Part shown: positions 39,615 through 49,110 of the stretch, piece after piece
Layout: each line of letters begins with the position of its first letter
Position numbering within the stretch: position 1 is the stretch's first letter
DNA from: Limimaricola cinnabarinus LL-001
GTDB lineage: Bacteria; Pseudomonadota; Alphaproteobacteria; Rhodobacterales; Rhodobacteraceae
Assembly: GCF_000466965.1 (NCBI RefSeq)
Contig: NZ_BATB01000014.1
Coordinates: 1-58,390 of the forward strand
Length of the DNA: 58,390 nt
Reading direction: 5' to 3'
Notes under the pieces: generated by a model
What the model was told of the DNA's origin: nothing
Seen by the model: only the letters and a program-made list of their open reading frames with translations
The model's database searches: none
Position numbers and translations under genes: made by a program

Positions 39615-40084
39615 AGGCGCTGCTGCTGACGGCGCTGCTGCTCGGCCTGCCGGTCGCGGGTCTTGCCGGCGGATGCGCGCCCGACCGTGTCACCGTGCGC
39701 GGCGACTGGGGGCAGGCGGGTTTCGCGGTGGAAATCGCGGATGACGCCGCCGAGCGCGCGCAGGGGCTGATGAACCGCGCCGAGATGCCGCGCATGGCGG
39801 GGATGCTCTTCGTCTATGACGCGCCGCAAGCCGTCTCGTTCTGGATGCGCAACACGCTCATTCCGCTCGATATCATCTTCGCCGGGGCCGACGGCGTGAT
39901 CCGCAGCATTCATCCCCGCGCCAAGCCGCTCGATGAGACGCCGATCCCCGGCGGCACGGATATCCAGTACGTGCTGGAGATCAATGGCGGCATGGCGGCC
40001 CGCCTCGGCATCACCGAGGGCGACACGCTGCGCCATCCCGCGATCGGTTCGGAAGAGGTTCCGGCAGCCGCGCCCTGCGACTGA
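39611..40084 (+). CDS. DUF192 family exported protein
   Basis: A 157-residue protein with a signal peptide (MKALLLTALLLGLPVAGLA) followed by the DUF192 core: ERAQGLMNRAEMPRMAGMLFVYD, VSFWMRNTLIPLDIIF, DGVIRSIHPRAKPLDETP and YVLEINGGMAARLGI. The biochemical role of the family is not settled. Its ATG overlaps the stop of the cold-shock gene, so the two are translated together. It is followed 61 bases later by tRNA-Pro. Confidence 0.88.
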   Translation: MKALLLTALLLGLPVAGLAGGCAPDRVTVRGDWGQAGFAVEIADDAAERAQGLMNRAEMPRMAGMLFVYDAPQAVSFWMRNTLIPLDIIFAGADGVIRSIHPRAKPLDETPIPGGTDIQYVLEINGGMAARLGITEGDTLRHPAIGSEEVPAAAPCD

Positions 40085-40145
40085 TCCGCGATCGTCACGC
40101 GGACGCTTGCACCCCGGCGCGGAGCGTCCTAGAAGGGCGGCGGTT

Positions 40146-40222
40146 CGGGGCGTAGCGCAGCCTGGTAGCGCATCTGTTTTGGGAACAGAGGGTCGCAGGT
40201 TCGAATCCTGCCGCCCCGACCA
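40146..40222 (+). tRNA. tRNA-Pro (anticodon TGG), CCA encoded
   Basis: A 77-base cloverleaf: acceptor CGGGGCG pairs with CGCCCCG, D-arm GCGCAGCCTGGTAGCGC, anticodon stem CTGTT/AACAG with loop TTTGGGA (anticodon TGG), and T-arm with GGTTCGAATCC. ACCA ends the gene. CGGGGCG at the 5' end is typical of bacterial tRNA-Pro. Confidence 0.97.
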
Positions 40223-40768
40223 GATTTCTCCCAGTCACGATTGATCCCGCCGCGCCTTTGCCGCGGTGCGAGGCGCGATCGCGTCGCTGTACCCACGTCG
40301 AATCCCCCCGAGGTCGACCGGTCGCAGGAATTGCGCGATGTCGCCCGACGGGGCCGTTCTCGACGAATCCTCTCCTAGGGTTCCACCACGGTGCAAGACA
40401 GGTTCCCGATAGCCCCTGTTGCAGTGCCGCCACGGCCCGAAGTGGACAATTCCAGTCCCCGATTCACACCTCCTGTGGATAACCGCGATGCCCCGTGGTC
40501 AAGCGCGCGACGACGCGAAGGCCGAGGTGGCGCGCCGCCAGTGTGGCATGAGCCTTCGAGTACTCGCCGCAGGCCGCACAACCCTGTGGAAAACTCTGTG
40601 GGAGAAACGCGAGCTGCGGTGGGCAAAAACCGCCCCCGCAAGAATGGCCCTGAGATTCGTCGGACGGCCCCTCCTGGCGCGTTGACCGTGCCCGCCATGC
40701 TGCACAGGGTCATGCGGCACCGGGCGGCCCAAAGGCTCCCGATCAGAGGTCCGACACGGGAACACGTC
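40223..40768 (+). other. Gene-free region with DnaA-box-like 9-mers
   Basis: About 545 bases between tRNA-Pro and the NrdJ-like gene without a convincing gene. It contains TGTGGATAA (40474-40482, a perfect inverse DnaA box), TGTGGAAAA (40585-40593) and TGTGGGAGA (40596-40604), all in the same orientation. This may be a DnaA-responsive promoter region of the downstream gene. I looked for cobalamin-riboswitch and NrdR-box features and could not find them. Confidence 0.5.
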
Positions 40769-42609
40769 ATGCAGATCGAACGGCGCTATAGCATTGCGGG
40801 GCGGGACCCGCTGGCCGGCCTGTCGATGCGGCAGGTGACGCTGTCGGATGGCCGCTGCAGTGACGTGCCGGGCGATTGGCCCAACCGCGCCGCCCACGGC
40901 CTCGCCGCGCAGGTCTCAGACGCTGCCATCGATCTGCGGCAGGTGGCGGACCGGCTGGTGCTGCGGCTTCGGATGCGGGCCGAGGCGCAGGGCCAGATTG
41001 ACGACCCGGCCGATGCGACCGCCTGGGCCGACGAGATGCGCCACATGATCGCCCGGCGGATCGCGGTGGCAGCACCCTGGATGTTGTCGGCGCGGGCGCC
41101 TCGGACACCGTCTCCGGCACCGTCGCTGCCACTCGCGATCGACATGGGCGCGGCGCTGCCGCAGCACGCCATGCGGCTGGCGCAGGCCGCGTGCGACGGC
41201 GCTCCGCTGGAGCTGCGGTTCGGCAAGGCCACGGTCGCGCCGCGCGTGGTGCTCGATCTTGGCCGTTTCGTGATCGACGGGGCCGTCGACGTCGACGCGC
41301 TGGTCGGTGCGGTGCGGGTCTGGACGCTGGCCCTCGCGGTCGATGCGGGGCAGGGCGATCTGGGCCTCGTCGGTCTGGGCGGCGCGCTGTTGCGCCTCGG
41401 CCTCGGGCCCGCCACGCACGAAGGTCGGGCCATGGGCGCGGCGATGGCGGCGCTCGCCGAGGCCGCGCGCCTGAGGGCGGCGGCGGAGCTGGGGCTCGGC
41501 TTTGACGCGTCGGCGGGAGCCCGTGGTCTCGCGCGGCTGCAAGACATGGCGGCCTCCGTTGCCGCCGCGAAGCCCGTGCTGTCGCGGACCATCGCCCTGC
41601 GAGAGGGGCTTGTGAAGTCGCCAGACGCGCCGCGGGCGCCGCGCCTCGTGGTCGCGCCCTTGGGCGATGCGGCGGCGATTTTGGGCAGCGGGCCGGACCC
41701 GCTCGCCCCCGCCCGCGCGCTGACGGTCGAAACCGAGACCCCCGGCGGCGGCCATCGCCGCGCCACCGCACCGGAGCTGGCGGCGGGCCTCGCGGCGCAG
41801 GGCCACGGCCCCGACCGGATCGCGGCGCTGCTGCGCCATGTCGCGGGCCATGGCAGCCTCGCGGCGGCGCCGGGGATCGATCATGCGAGCCTGCGGGCCT
41901 GCGGTCTCGACGCCGCGCAGATCGCCCGGATCGAGGCGGCGCTGTCCGAGCGCGCGACCTTCGGGCGGTGATCACGCCTTGGCGTCTGGGTCGTGCGTTC
42001 TGCACCGACCGGTTCGGCCTCGCGCCCGAGGATGTCGCCGGTCACGGCATGGAGCTGCTGGAACGCCTAGGCTTTGCGCCCGAGCGGATCGACGCGGCGA
42101 ACCGCCATGTCTTCGGCCATGGAACGCTGAAGGGTGCGGCGGGAATCGACGCGACGCAGGCCGAAGCCTTCGAGGCCGGGCCGGACCTGCGCGCGGCTCT
42201 GGCCATGGCCGGGGCCGTCTCGATGGTGCTCGAAGGGCCGGTGACGGCGCTGCTGCCGCTTCGGCGGGACGCCCCGGCCCGAAGCGTGGCCCTCATGATG
42301 CGCGCGGCGCGCCGTGCGGGTCTGGCGGCGTTGGTGATCGCGCCCGAAGCGGGCGACGGCCCGCCGCTCGCGGCCCGGCTGCGCGAGATCCTCGCCATGC
42401 TGCCGCCGGGCATCCGGCCCGGCACGGCCCCCGCCGAAGCGCTCGAGATCCTCGACGCCGCCGCGCGCAGCCGTCCCGAGGCCCGCCGCCACGCCCGCGC
42501 CCTGCGCGAACGGCTTCTGGCGGACCCGCTCCCGGCGACAAGGAGCCCGCGCCGCAGCTCCGATCTGCCCGGCTCCGACGACTCCCGGTCGATAACCACG
42601 CGCGATTGA
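40769..42609 (+). CDS. NrdJ-derived protein lacking catalytic cysteines, frame change near 41968
   Basis: Two frames, 40769-41971 (400 aa) and 41968-42609 (213 aa, GTG start), align end to end with class II B12-dependent ribonucleotide reductase. MQIERRYSIAGRDP matches the NrdJ N-terminus, ARQ-like DLRQVADRLVLRLR and WADEMRHMIARR the next block, RVWTLALAV through LLRLGLG---EGRAMGAAM the core, and VVAPLGDAAAIL-GSGPDPLAP through PGIDHASL-ACGLDAAQIARIEAAL the APTGT loop region; the second frame continues with WRLGRAFCTDRFGL and LERLGFAPERIDAAN--VFGHGTL. It is half normal length, with only four cysteines and none of the CxxC or radical-site motifs. A missing G at about 41960 probably explains the split (613 aa if joined). 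It may be a pseudoenzyme or a decaying paralogue. Confidence 0.75.
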
Positions 42610-42680
42610 ACGCTTTCGCTTGGAACGACGTCGCGCCGACGGGGTTGCTGCCCTGGAAGGTCAGGTCTGGAGACGCGGCG

Positions 42681-43283
42681 ATGGGGCAGAACCAACATGC
42701 GGTCGAGGACATCCTCGACCAATTGAAGCAGGAAGGCCGCGACGACGACCGTGCCACGGTCGGCGATGTGACCGCTGCCCTGGGGGATCGCGGCTTCGGT
42801 CCGTTTCTCTTTGTCCCCGCCCTGATCGAGATTTCGCCCATCGGCGGTGTGCCCGGTGTGCCGACGCTTCTGGCGCTGATCATTGCGATCTTCGCGGTGC
42901 AGATCGTGATGCAGCGCGATGAGATGTGGCTGCCGGGGTTTCTCGAACACCGCTCGGTCTCGGGCGACAAGCTCGTCAAGGCTTCGGACAAGCTGCGCGG
43001 CATCGGCCGTTGGCTCGATCGTTGGTTTCACGGGCGACTCGAGGCGCTGACCGGACCCAAGGCATCGCGGATCGCGGGCGTCGCGGTGTTGGTGTTGTGC
43101 CTGACCGTGCCGCCGCTCGAACTCGTGCCATTCGCGTCCACCGCGCCGATGGCGGCGATCGCGGCTTTCGGGCTGGGGATGACGCTGCGCGACGGACTGC
43201 TGATGGGTTTGGGCTTCGTGCTGAGCGTGGTGGCGGTCGCGGTCGGGTTCGGGATGCTCGGCGGCGGAGGCGGAGGCGGTTGA
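42681..43283 (+). CDS. ExoD-like membrane protein
   Basis: A 200-residue protein of the exopolysaccharide synthesis ExoD family. A charged N-terminus (EDILDQLKQEGRDDDRATVGDV) precedes the membrane part with FLFVPALIEISPIGGVPGVP, LLALIIAIFAVQIVM, IAGVAVLVLCLTVPPLELVP and two terminal helices ending in a Gly-rich tail. ExoD was first linked to exopolysaccharide and symbiosis in Sinorhizobium; its biochemical function is unknown. GGAG precedes the ATG at 42681. The frame is open much further upstream, but that part is a shadow of the NrdJ-like gene. Confidence 0.88.
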   Translation: MGQNQHAVEDILDQLKQEGRDDDRATVGDVTAALGDRGFGPFLFVPALIEISPIGGVPGVPTLLALIIAIFAVQIVMQRDEMWLPGFLEHRSVSGDKLVKASDKLRGIGRWLDRWFHGRLEALTGPKASRIAGVAVLVLCLTVPPLELVPFASTAPMAAIAAFGLGMTLRDGLLMGLGFVLSVVAVAVGFGMLGGGGGGG

Positions 43284-43366
43284 CCGCAAGCCATGGGGGG
43301 CTGGCATCGCACCCGAAGGGGCGGCATGGTCGCCCCGGAATTGCACAGGATGACGAGGTGACGATC

Positions 43367-45420
43367 ATGCGCAAGGGGCCAGAAGCCTTTCACTCCCTGC
43401 ACCGGCACGGGTTCGTCCGCGTCGCCACGGCGACGCCGCGCGTGCGGCCCGCCGACGTATCGTTCAATCGCGATGCGGTGATCGCCGAGGCGCGGCGCGC
43501 GCATGACGCCAAGGCCGATCTCGTGGTGTTCCCCGAGCTTTGCGTCTCTTCCTATGCGATCGACGATCTGCACATGCAGACCGCGCTTCTCGACGCGGTC
43601 GAGGCGGCGCTGGCCCTGATCGTCGAGGCGAGCGCCAAGCTTGCGCCGGCGCTGCTCGTGGGCGCACCGCTGCGCCATGAGGGGCGGCTCTACAACTGTG
43701 CGGTGGTGATCTCGCGCGGGCATATCCTGGGTATCGTTCCCAAGAGCTTCCTGCCGAACTATCGCGAGTCTACGAAAAGCGCTGGTTCGCCGAGGGGCGC
43801 GGCGTGACCGACCGCATGATGCGGCTCGGGGGAAAGGAGGTGCCCTTCGGCACCGACCTGATCTTCGAGGCCGAAGATCTGCCGGGGCTGATCTTCCATA
43901 CCGAGATCTGCGAGGATTTCTGGGCCCCCGTGCCGCCGTCGAGCGCCGCCGCGACCGAGGGCGCGCTGATCCTCACCAACCTCTCGGCCTCGAACATCGT
44001 GATCGGCAAATCCGACGACCGCCACGTGCTGTGCCGCAGCCACGGCATGCGCAGCTTCGCGGCCTATGCCTATTCCGCCGCCGGACCCGGTGAGAGCACC
44101 ACCGATCTGAGCTGGGACGGGCAGGGGGCGATCTACGAGATGGGCGACCTGCTGGCGCAATCGGGGCGCTTCGACGTGGAGCCGGAACTGTGCATGGCCG
44201 ACGTGGATACGCAGCGGCTCCTCAACGAGCGGATGCGCACCGGCACCTTCAACGATGCGGGCAAGGGGCAGGCTCCGGCCTTCCGGCGCATACGCTTCGC
44301 GCATCAGCCGCATTTCGAGGATGCGGGGCTCCTGCGCCCGATCCGCCGCTATCCTTACGTGCCCAACCGCGAAAGCCATCTCGATCTCGATTGCTTCGAG
44401 GCATTCAACATCCAGGTCGAGGGGCTGCGGCGCCGGATGGAGTCGATCGGCAACCCCAAGCTGGTGATCGGCATTTCCGGCGGGCTCGACAGCACCCATG
44501 CGCTGATCGTGGCCGCCAAGGCCTGCGACCGCTTGGGCCTGCCGCGCGACACGATCCTTGGCTACACCATGCCTGGCTTCGCCACCGGCGACGCGACCAA
44601 GTCCAACGCGTGGAAGCTGATGCGCGCGATGGGGGTGCAGGCCGCCGAGATCGATATTCGTCCCGCCGCGCGGCAGATGCTGGGCGACATGGATCACCCG
44701 TTTTCGGGCGGCGAGCCGGTCTATGACGTGACCTTCGAGAACGTGCAGGCAGGGCTTCGGACCGATTATTTGTTCAGGCTCGCCAACCAGAATGGTGGCA
44801 TCGTCGTCGGAACGGGGGATCTGAGCGAATTGGCGCTGGGCTGGTGCACCTATGGCGTCGGCGACCAGATGAGCCATTACAACGTCAATTCCGGCGTGCC
44901 CAAGACGCTGATCCAATACCTGATCCGCTGGTCGATCCGTTCGGGCCAGTTCGAGGAGCAGGCCACGACCGACGTGCTGCAGGCGATCCTAGATACCGAG
45001 ATCTCGCCTGAGTTGGTGCCGCAATCCGAGGAGGAGGAGCTGCAATCGACCGAGGACCGGATCGGGCCCTATGCGCTGCACGATTTTTTCCTGTTCCACA
45101 TCATGCGCTACGGGCTACCGCCCTCCAAGGTGGCCTTCCTCGCCTGGCATGCGTGGCACGACGCCGGGAAGGGGCTCTGGCCGATCGATTTTCCTGAGGA
45201 AAAGCGCAAGGCCTACGACCTGCCCGAGATCCGCAAATGGTTGGAGGTCTTCGTGTCCCGCTTCTTCGGCTTTGCGCAGTTCAAGCGCTCGGCCATGCCG
45301 AACGGGCCCAAGGTCTCGGCGGGCGGATCGCTTTCTCCGCGCGGCGACTGGCGCGCGCCGTCGGATGCGAGCGCGGCGGTCTGGCTCGAAGAGTTGCGCG
45401 AGAACGTGCCTGAGGGCTGA
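43367..45420 (+). CDS. nadE: Glutamine-dependent NAD+ synthase, frame broken near 43769
   Basis: Amidates nicotinic acid adenine dinucleotide using glutamine. The N-terminal nitrilase-type glutaminase has Glu in [10 protein letters not shown] and Lys in VPKSFLPNY; after YRE one T is missing (GAG-TTC-TAC expected, 43769) and the frame changes. It resumes as [11 protein letters not shown] with the nucleophile Cys in [11 protein letters not shown]. The C-terminal synthetase has the PP-loop [13 protein letters not shown] and [16 protein letters not shown]. Restored length is 684 residues, as expected for the two-domain form. GAGGTG lies upstream of the ATG at 43367. Confidence 0.93.
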
Positions 45421-45471
45421 CCTTTTCCGTCCGACCGGGATGCGCTAGAGGGGGCGCCGGAATGGTCCGGG

Positions 45472-45507
45472 CACCGGTCGCAGCCTACCCGGTCAAAACA
45501 AGGACGG
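45472..45507 (+). promoter_or_regulatory. Possible preQ1-I riboswitch upstream of queC
   Basis: ACCGG (45473-45477) pairs with CCGGT (45489-45493). The 11-base loop TCGCAGCCTAC resembles the conserved C, AGC and AC of preQ1-I loop 1, and the A-rich CAAAACAAGGA that follows includes the Shine-Dalgarno of queC. A pseudoknot of loop CCT with AGG would hide the ribosome-binding site. The fit to the consensus is partial (the CUA before AGGA is reduced). Confidence 0.45.
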
Positions 45508-45512
45508 ATCTG

Positions 45513-46211
45513 ATGAAAACCTATGTAATCTGCTCTGGCGGGCTCGATAGCGTGTCGCTCGCCCACAAGGTCGCCGCCGAGAACGAACTCGCGGGCCTCA
45601 TCTCCTTCGACTACGGTCAGCGCCATTCCAAGGAGCTGGATTTTGCCCGCGCCGCAGCTGACCGCCTCGATGTGCCGTTCCACCTGATCGACATGCGTTC
45701 GATCGGTGCGCATCTGTCGGGCTCGGCGCTTACCGACGATGTCGAGGTGCCCGACGGGCATTACGCCGAAGAGACGATGAAAACGACCGTCGTGCCCAAC
45801 CGCAACGCGATCATGCTCGCCGTAGCCTTCGGGCTGGCGGCGGCACAGAAGGCCGACGCGGTGGCGACGGCGGTGCATGGCGGCGATCACTTCATCTACC
45901 CCGATTGCCGCCCGGCCTTCACCGAAGCTTTCGACGCCATGCAGAAGCAGGCGCTCGATGGGTATGCCGACGTGACGCTCTACACCCCCTTCGTGCGCGA
46001 GCCGAAATCCGCGATCGTGACCGAGGGCGCAAAGCACGGCACGCCATTCGCCGAGACGTGGTCGTGCTACAAGGGTGGTGACAAGCATTGCGGCCGCTGT
46101 GGCACCTGCGTCGAGCGGCGCGAGGCGTTCCACCTCGCGGGCGTCGAGGACCCGACCGACTATGCCGATCCCGATTTCTGGCTCGAGGCCGTCGCGCGGG
46201 GGGCGAAGTGA
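45513..46211 (+). CDS. queC: 7-cyano-7-deazaguanine synthase
   Basis: Converts carboxy-deazaguanine to preQ0 with ATP and ammonia in queuosine synthesis. The 232-residue protein has the PP-loop ICSGGLDSVSLAH near the N-terminus, ISFDYGQRHSKEL, VVPNRNAIMLAVAFG and HGGDHFIYPDCRP. A C-terminal zinc site has cysteines in WSCYKGGDKHCGRCGTCVER. AAGGA lies seven bases before the ATG at 45513. The stop overlaps the queD start (TGATG). Confidence 0.96.
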   Translation: MKTYVICSGGLDSVSLAHKVAAENELAGLISFDYGQRHSKELDFARAAADRLDVPFHLIDMRSIGAHLSGSALTDDVEVPDGHYAEETMKTTVVPNRNAIMLAVAFGLAAAQKADAVATAVHGGDHFIYPDCRPAFTEAFDAMQKQALDGYADVTLYTPFVREPKSAIVTEGAKHGTPFAETWSCYKGGDKHCGRCGTCVERREAFHLAGVEDPTDYADPDFWLEAVARGAK

Positions 46212-46567
46212 TGTACACGATCACCAAGGAATTCCACTTCTCGGCCTCCCACCAACTCTGCGGCCTGCCGGGCGATCACCCCTGCGCACGACTGCACGGG
46301 CACAACTACATCGCCGAGGTGGAGCTTCGGGCCGAGACGCTCGACGAAAACGGCTTCGTGCTCGACTACCGGGCGCTCGATCCACTCAAGCGTTGGATCG
46401 ACGATCATCTCGATCACCGCCATCTCAACGAGGTCTTCGGCCATGACGGCGTGACCTCCGAGGTGCTGGCCCGTGCGATCTTCGACTGGGCGCGGGCCCG
46501 TTGGGATCAGGTGAGCGCGGTGCGCATCTCCGAGACGCCCAAGACATGGGCGGAGTACCGGCCGTGA
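46211..46567 (+). CDS. queD: 6-carboxy-5,6,7,8-tetrahydropterin synthase
   Basis: Makes 6-carboxytetrahydropterin from dihydroneopterin triphosphate, the first committed queuosine step. The 118 residues include the zinc histidines of FHFSASH and LHGHNY, the catalytic Cys in [12 protein letters not shown], and [23 protein letters not shown]. Its start and stop overlap queC and queE respectively (TGATG and GTGA), which gives tight translational coupling of the three genes. Confidence 0.95.
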   Translation: MYTITKEFHFSASHQLCGLPGDHPCARLHGHNYIAEVELRAETLDENGFVLDYRALDPLKRWIDDHLDHRHLNEVFGHDGVTSEVLARAIFDWARARWDQVSAVRISETPKTWAEYRP

Positions 46568-47283
46568 GCCTTCTGCGCATCTCGGAGATCTTCGGCCCGA
46601 CGATCCAGGGGGAGGGCGCGCTGATCGGGCAGGCGACGGTCTTCGTGCGGCTTGGCGGCTGCGACTACCGCTGCTCGTGGTGCGACAGTCTGCACGCGGT
46701 CGAAAGCGAATACCGCCACACATGGGCCGCGATGGAGACCGAGGCCGTCTGGGAGCGCATCACCGCGCTCTCCGGCGGGCGGCCCCTCACCGTCACCATC
46801 TCGGGCGGCAATCCGGCGATCCAGGATTGCGGCCCGCTGATCGAGAGGGGGCGGGCCTCGGGTTACCGCTTCGCACTCGAAACCCAAGGCTCGGTGGCGC
46901 GCAACTGGTTTTCGCGGCTGGAGCCGCTGGTGCTCTCTCCCAAGCCGCCGTCATCGGGGGAGACGCCCGACTGGGACCGCTTCGACGACTGCCTGAAGGC
47001 GGCGGGCGAGGCCGAGGCGATCCTCAAGATCGTGGTGTTCGACGAGACCGATTACCTCTGGGCCCGCGACGTGGCAGCGTGTTATCCCGCGCTGCCGGTC
47101 TATCTCCAGCCGGGCAACCACACCCCGCCGCCGCCCGAGGCCGAGGATGCCGAGATCGACATGGATGGCATCACCGATCGCATGGACTGGCTGGTGAGCC
47201 GCACGCTCGCCGATGGCTGGTTCGAGGCGCGCGTGCTGCCGCAGCTGCACGTGCTGATCTGGGGCAACAAGCGCGGCGTCTAG
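46564..47283 (+). CDS. queE: 7-carboxy-7-deazaguanine synthase (radical SAM)
   Basis: A radical-SAM enzyme that contracts carboxy-tetrahydropterin to 7-carboxy-7-deazaguanine. The 239-residue protein has the short CxxxCxxC-type cluster motif [16 protein letters not shown] and the substrate-binding start [13 protein letters not shown], followed by [13 protein letters not shown]. The second motif agrees with QueE rather than other activases. It starts with GTG at 46564, overlapping the queD stop. The stop shares CTAG with the opposing membrane-protein gene. Confidence 0.95.
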   Translation: MSLLRISEIFGPTIQGEGALIGQATVFVRLGGCDYRCSWCDSLHAVESEYRHTWAAMETEAVWERITALSGGRPLTVTISGGNPAIQDCGPLIERGRASGYRFALETQGSVARNWFSRLEPLVLSPKPPSSGETPDWDRFDDCLKAAGEAEAILKIVVFDETDYLWARDVAACYPALPVYLQPGNHTPPPPEAEDAEIDMDGITDRMDWLVSRTLADGWFEARVLPQLHVLIWGNKRGV

Positions 47284-47942
47284 GCCGCGAGGCCCTGTCG
47301 CACCCTTATGAACCCGCTCAGGAACGCGGCCTCGGCCAGAAGCTTGACGCTCTCCTCGGCGATCTCGCCCAGATCATGGGCGAGATCGGGCCGGGCGGTG
47401 GAAAAGCCCGTAAACAGCACCCAGGCTTCGTCATTGAGCAGCATGTCGAGCGCCACCTGAAGCACCAGAAGCGCCGCGCCGATGCCGAGCCAGCCCAGCA
47501 TCTGCGGAAAGCGCCGCAGCTCCGAGCGGCAGACCCACATGACACCCGCGCCGATGAACCCGTAGGCAAGGATGATCACGTCGTCCAACCGGTCGGTGAG
47601 GGAAGTTTCCTCGATGCCGGCAAGGCGGTGCAGCAGCCGATCGAGGTTCTCGTGGATCTGCGCGAGATCGTCGAGCGCCAGCCAGATGAAGCCCAGCCCG
47701 ATCGCCACCCAGACGATGCGCGGGTCGCGCCATGACAATCCGGCCCCGTCCCGGCGCAGCCTGCCGATGCGCAGGCTCGTCGCCGCCGTCAGCGCCAGAA
47801 GTGCCGCGGAGGTATAGGTGACGATGCCGCTTTCGCGGAACTGGTTGTCGAGATCGCCCAGCGCCAGACCGGCCGCCACGCCCAGCGCGAGGGCGATGCA
47901 GGCGATGGCGAAGGCGTGGATGGGGCGGATCAGGTCAAGCAT
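47280..47942 (-). CDS. Unrecognised multi-pass membrane protein
   Basis: A 220-residue protein with about six hydrophobic helices: [71 protein letters not shown] and [21 protein letters not shown]. The acidic motif [12 protein letters not shown] follows helix 3 and [20 protein letters not shown] precedes the last one. I recognise no family. It is convergent with queE with stops overlapping in CTAG, and divergent from coxB. The paired acidic and histidine residues could bind a metal, which is speculation. Confidence 0.75.
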   Translation of the reverse strand: MLDLIRPIHAFAIACIALALGVAAGLALGDLDNQFRESGIVTYTSAALLALTAATSLRIGRLRRDGAGLSWRDPRIVWVAIGLGFIWLALDDLAQIHENLDRLLHRLAGIEETSLTDRLDDVIILAYGFIGAGVMWVCRSELRRFPQMLGWLGIGAALLVLQVALDMLLNDEAWVLFTGFSTARPDLAHDLGEIAEESVKLLAEAAFLSGFIRVRQGLAA

Positions 47943-48101
47943 GGGTCATCTTCGAATAAGGGGTGGCGAAGGACACACCGCATGCGCGCCCGACTTTCTC
48001 CCGTCGCGTATGTCTTTAACGATGTTGCGAGGTTGACCGCAACGCCGCGCGCACTCTCATTGTCGTGACCCCGGCCGACGGGCCTTTTCCACGGACGATG
48101 C
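47943..48101. other. Divergent intergenic region upstream of coxB
   Basis: About 160 bases between the reverse membrane-protein gene and coxB, which must hold two promoters. TTGACC at about 48033 is a possible -35 for coxB, but its -10 is poor; nothing else could be assigned. Confidence 0.45.
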
Positions 48102-49110
48102 ATGACCCGCGACCCCCGCGCCCCAAGATCCCTGCCGCCCGGCCTGTCGCGGCTGCTTCTTGCCTCTCCGCTGTTGCTCGCTGCCTGCGAGGGGCGGCAA
48201 TCGGTGCTTGTCGATGGCGGTGCGGATGCGCGCATCCTGAACGATCTCTTCGTCGTCATGCTGATCGGCGCGGTGGTGCTCTGGTTCGGCATGAACGGGC
48301 TGTTCTACTGGGCCACGCGCCGCAGCCCGGCGCCGCATTCGCAAAAGCTCGCCAACTGGCTGGTGATCCTCGGCGGCATCGCTTTTCCGACCGTCACGCT
48401 CGGCGCGCTTCTGGTCTATGGCCTCACAATCATGCCCGACCTGCGCGCCACCGGCGACGGGCCGGTGATCCGCGTGACCGGCGAGCAGTGGTGGTGGCGC
48501 GTCGAATACGAGCGTGACGACGGCTCGACGGTGACCACCGCCAACGAGATCCGGCTTCCGGCGGGCGTGCGCTCGACCTTCCTTCTCGACAGCAAGAAGG
48601 TGATCCATTCCTTCTGGGTGCCGAGCCTCGGTGGCAAGATGGACATGTTTCCCGGCCGGGTGAACGAGATGACCCTCGGCCCCGAACGTCCCGGCATCTA
48701 TCGCGGCCAATGCGCCGAGTTCTGCGGCGAAAGCCATGCGTGGATGGCCTTCGAGGCCGAGGTGATGGAGCCCGACGCCTTTGCCGCATGGCTCGATGCC
48801 GAGGCCGCCGATGCCGCCGCACCCCAAGGCGAGGCCGCCCGGCGCGGTGCCGCGCTGTTCCTGGCCCAAGGCTGCGGCGCTTGCCATGCGGTGCGCGGCA
48901 CGCCCGCGGTGGGGCGGGTGGGCCCGATCTCACCCATGTCGCTCGCGCCATTCGCTCGCCGCCGGGCGGCTGGGCACCTCTACGGAGGATTTCGCCAAGT
49001 GGGTCGCCAACCCCGGCGCGTGGAAGCCCGGCGCCGAGATGCCCGCCTATGACCATCTCACTGACGCGCAGATCGGCGCGATCGCCGCCTATCTCGAGGG
49101 CCTCGAATGA
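48102..49110 (+). CDS. ctaC: caa3-type cytochrome c oxidase subunit II with fused cytochrome c, two frameshifts
   Basis: Accepts electrons for the oxidase via CuA and its own haem c. A lipoprotein signal (LLLASPLLLAAC) and two membrane helices lead. The CuA site is HSFWVPSLGGKMDMFPG and YRGQCAEFCGESHAWM. After residue 240 comes a cytochrome c domain with CGACH. Two single-base deletions, near 48925 and 48941, move the reading through three frames: VGRVGP, then DLTHV, then SRHSLAAGRLGTSTEDFAKW (axial Met in GAEMPAYDHL). Restored length is 336 residues. The stop overlaps the next gene as ATGA. Confidence 0.9.

Noticed and set aside
40146..40222. tRNA-Pro as an integration site for a mobile element
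   Set aside because: No repeat of the tRNA 3' end, integrase or other mobility gene was found downstream.
40223..40768. Cobalamin riboswitch or NrdR boxes upstream of the NrdJ-like gene
   Set aside because: Expected for class II RNR genes, but no B12-box or paired NrdR palindromes were found on inspection; a covariance search would settle it.
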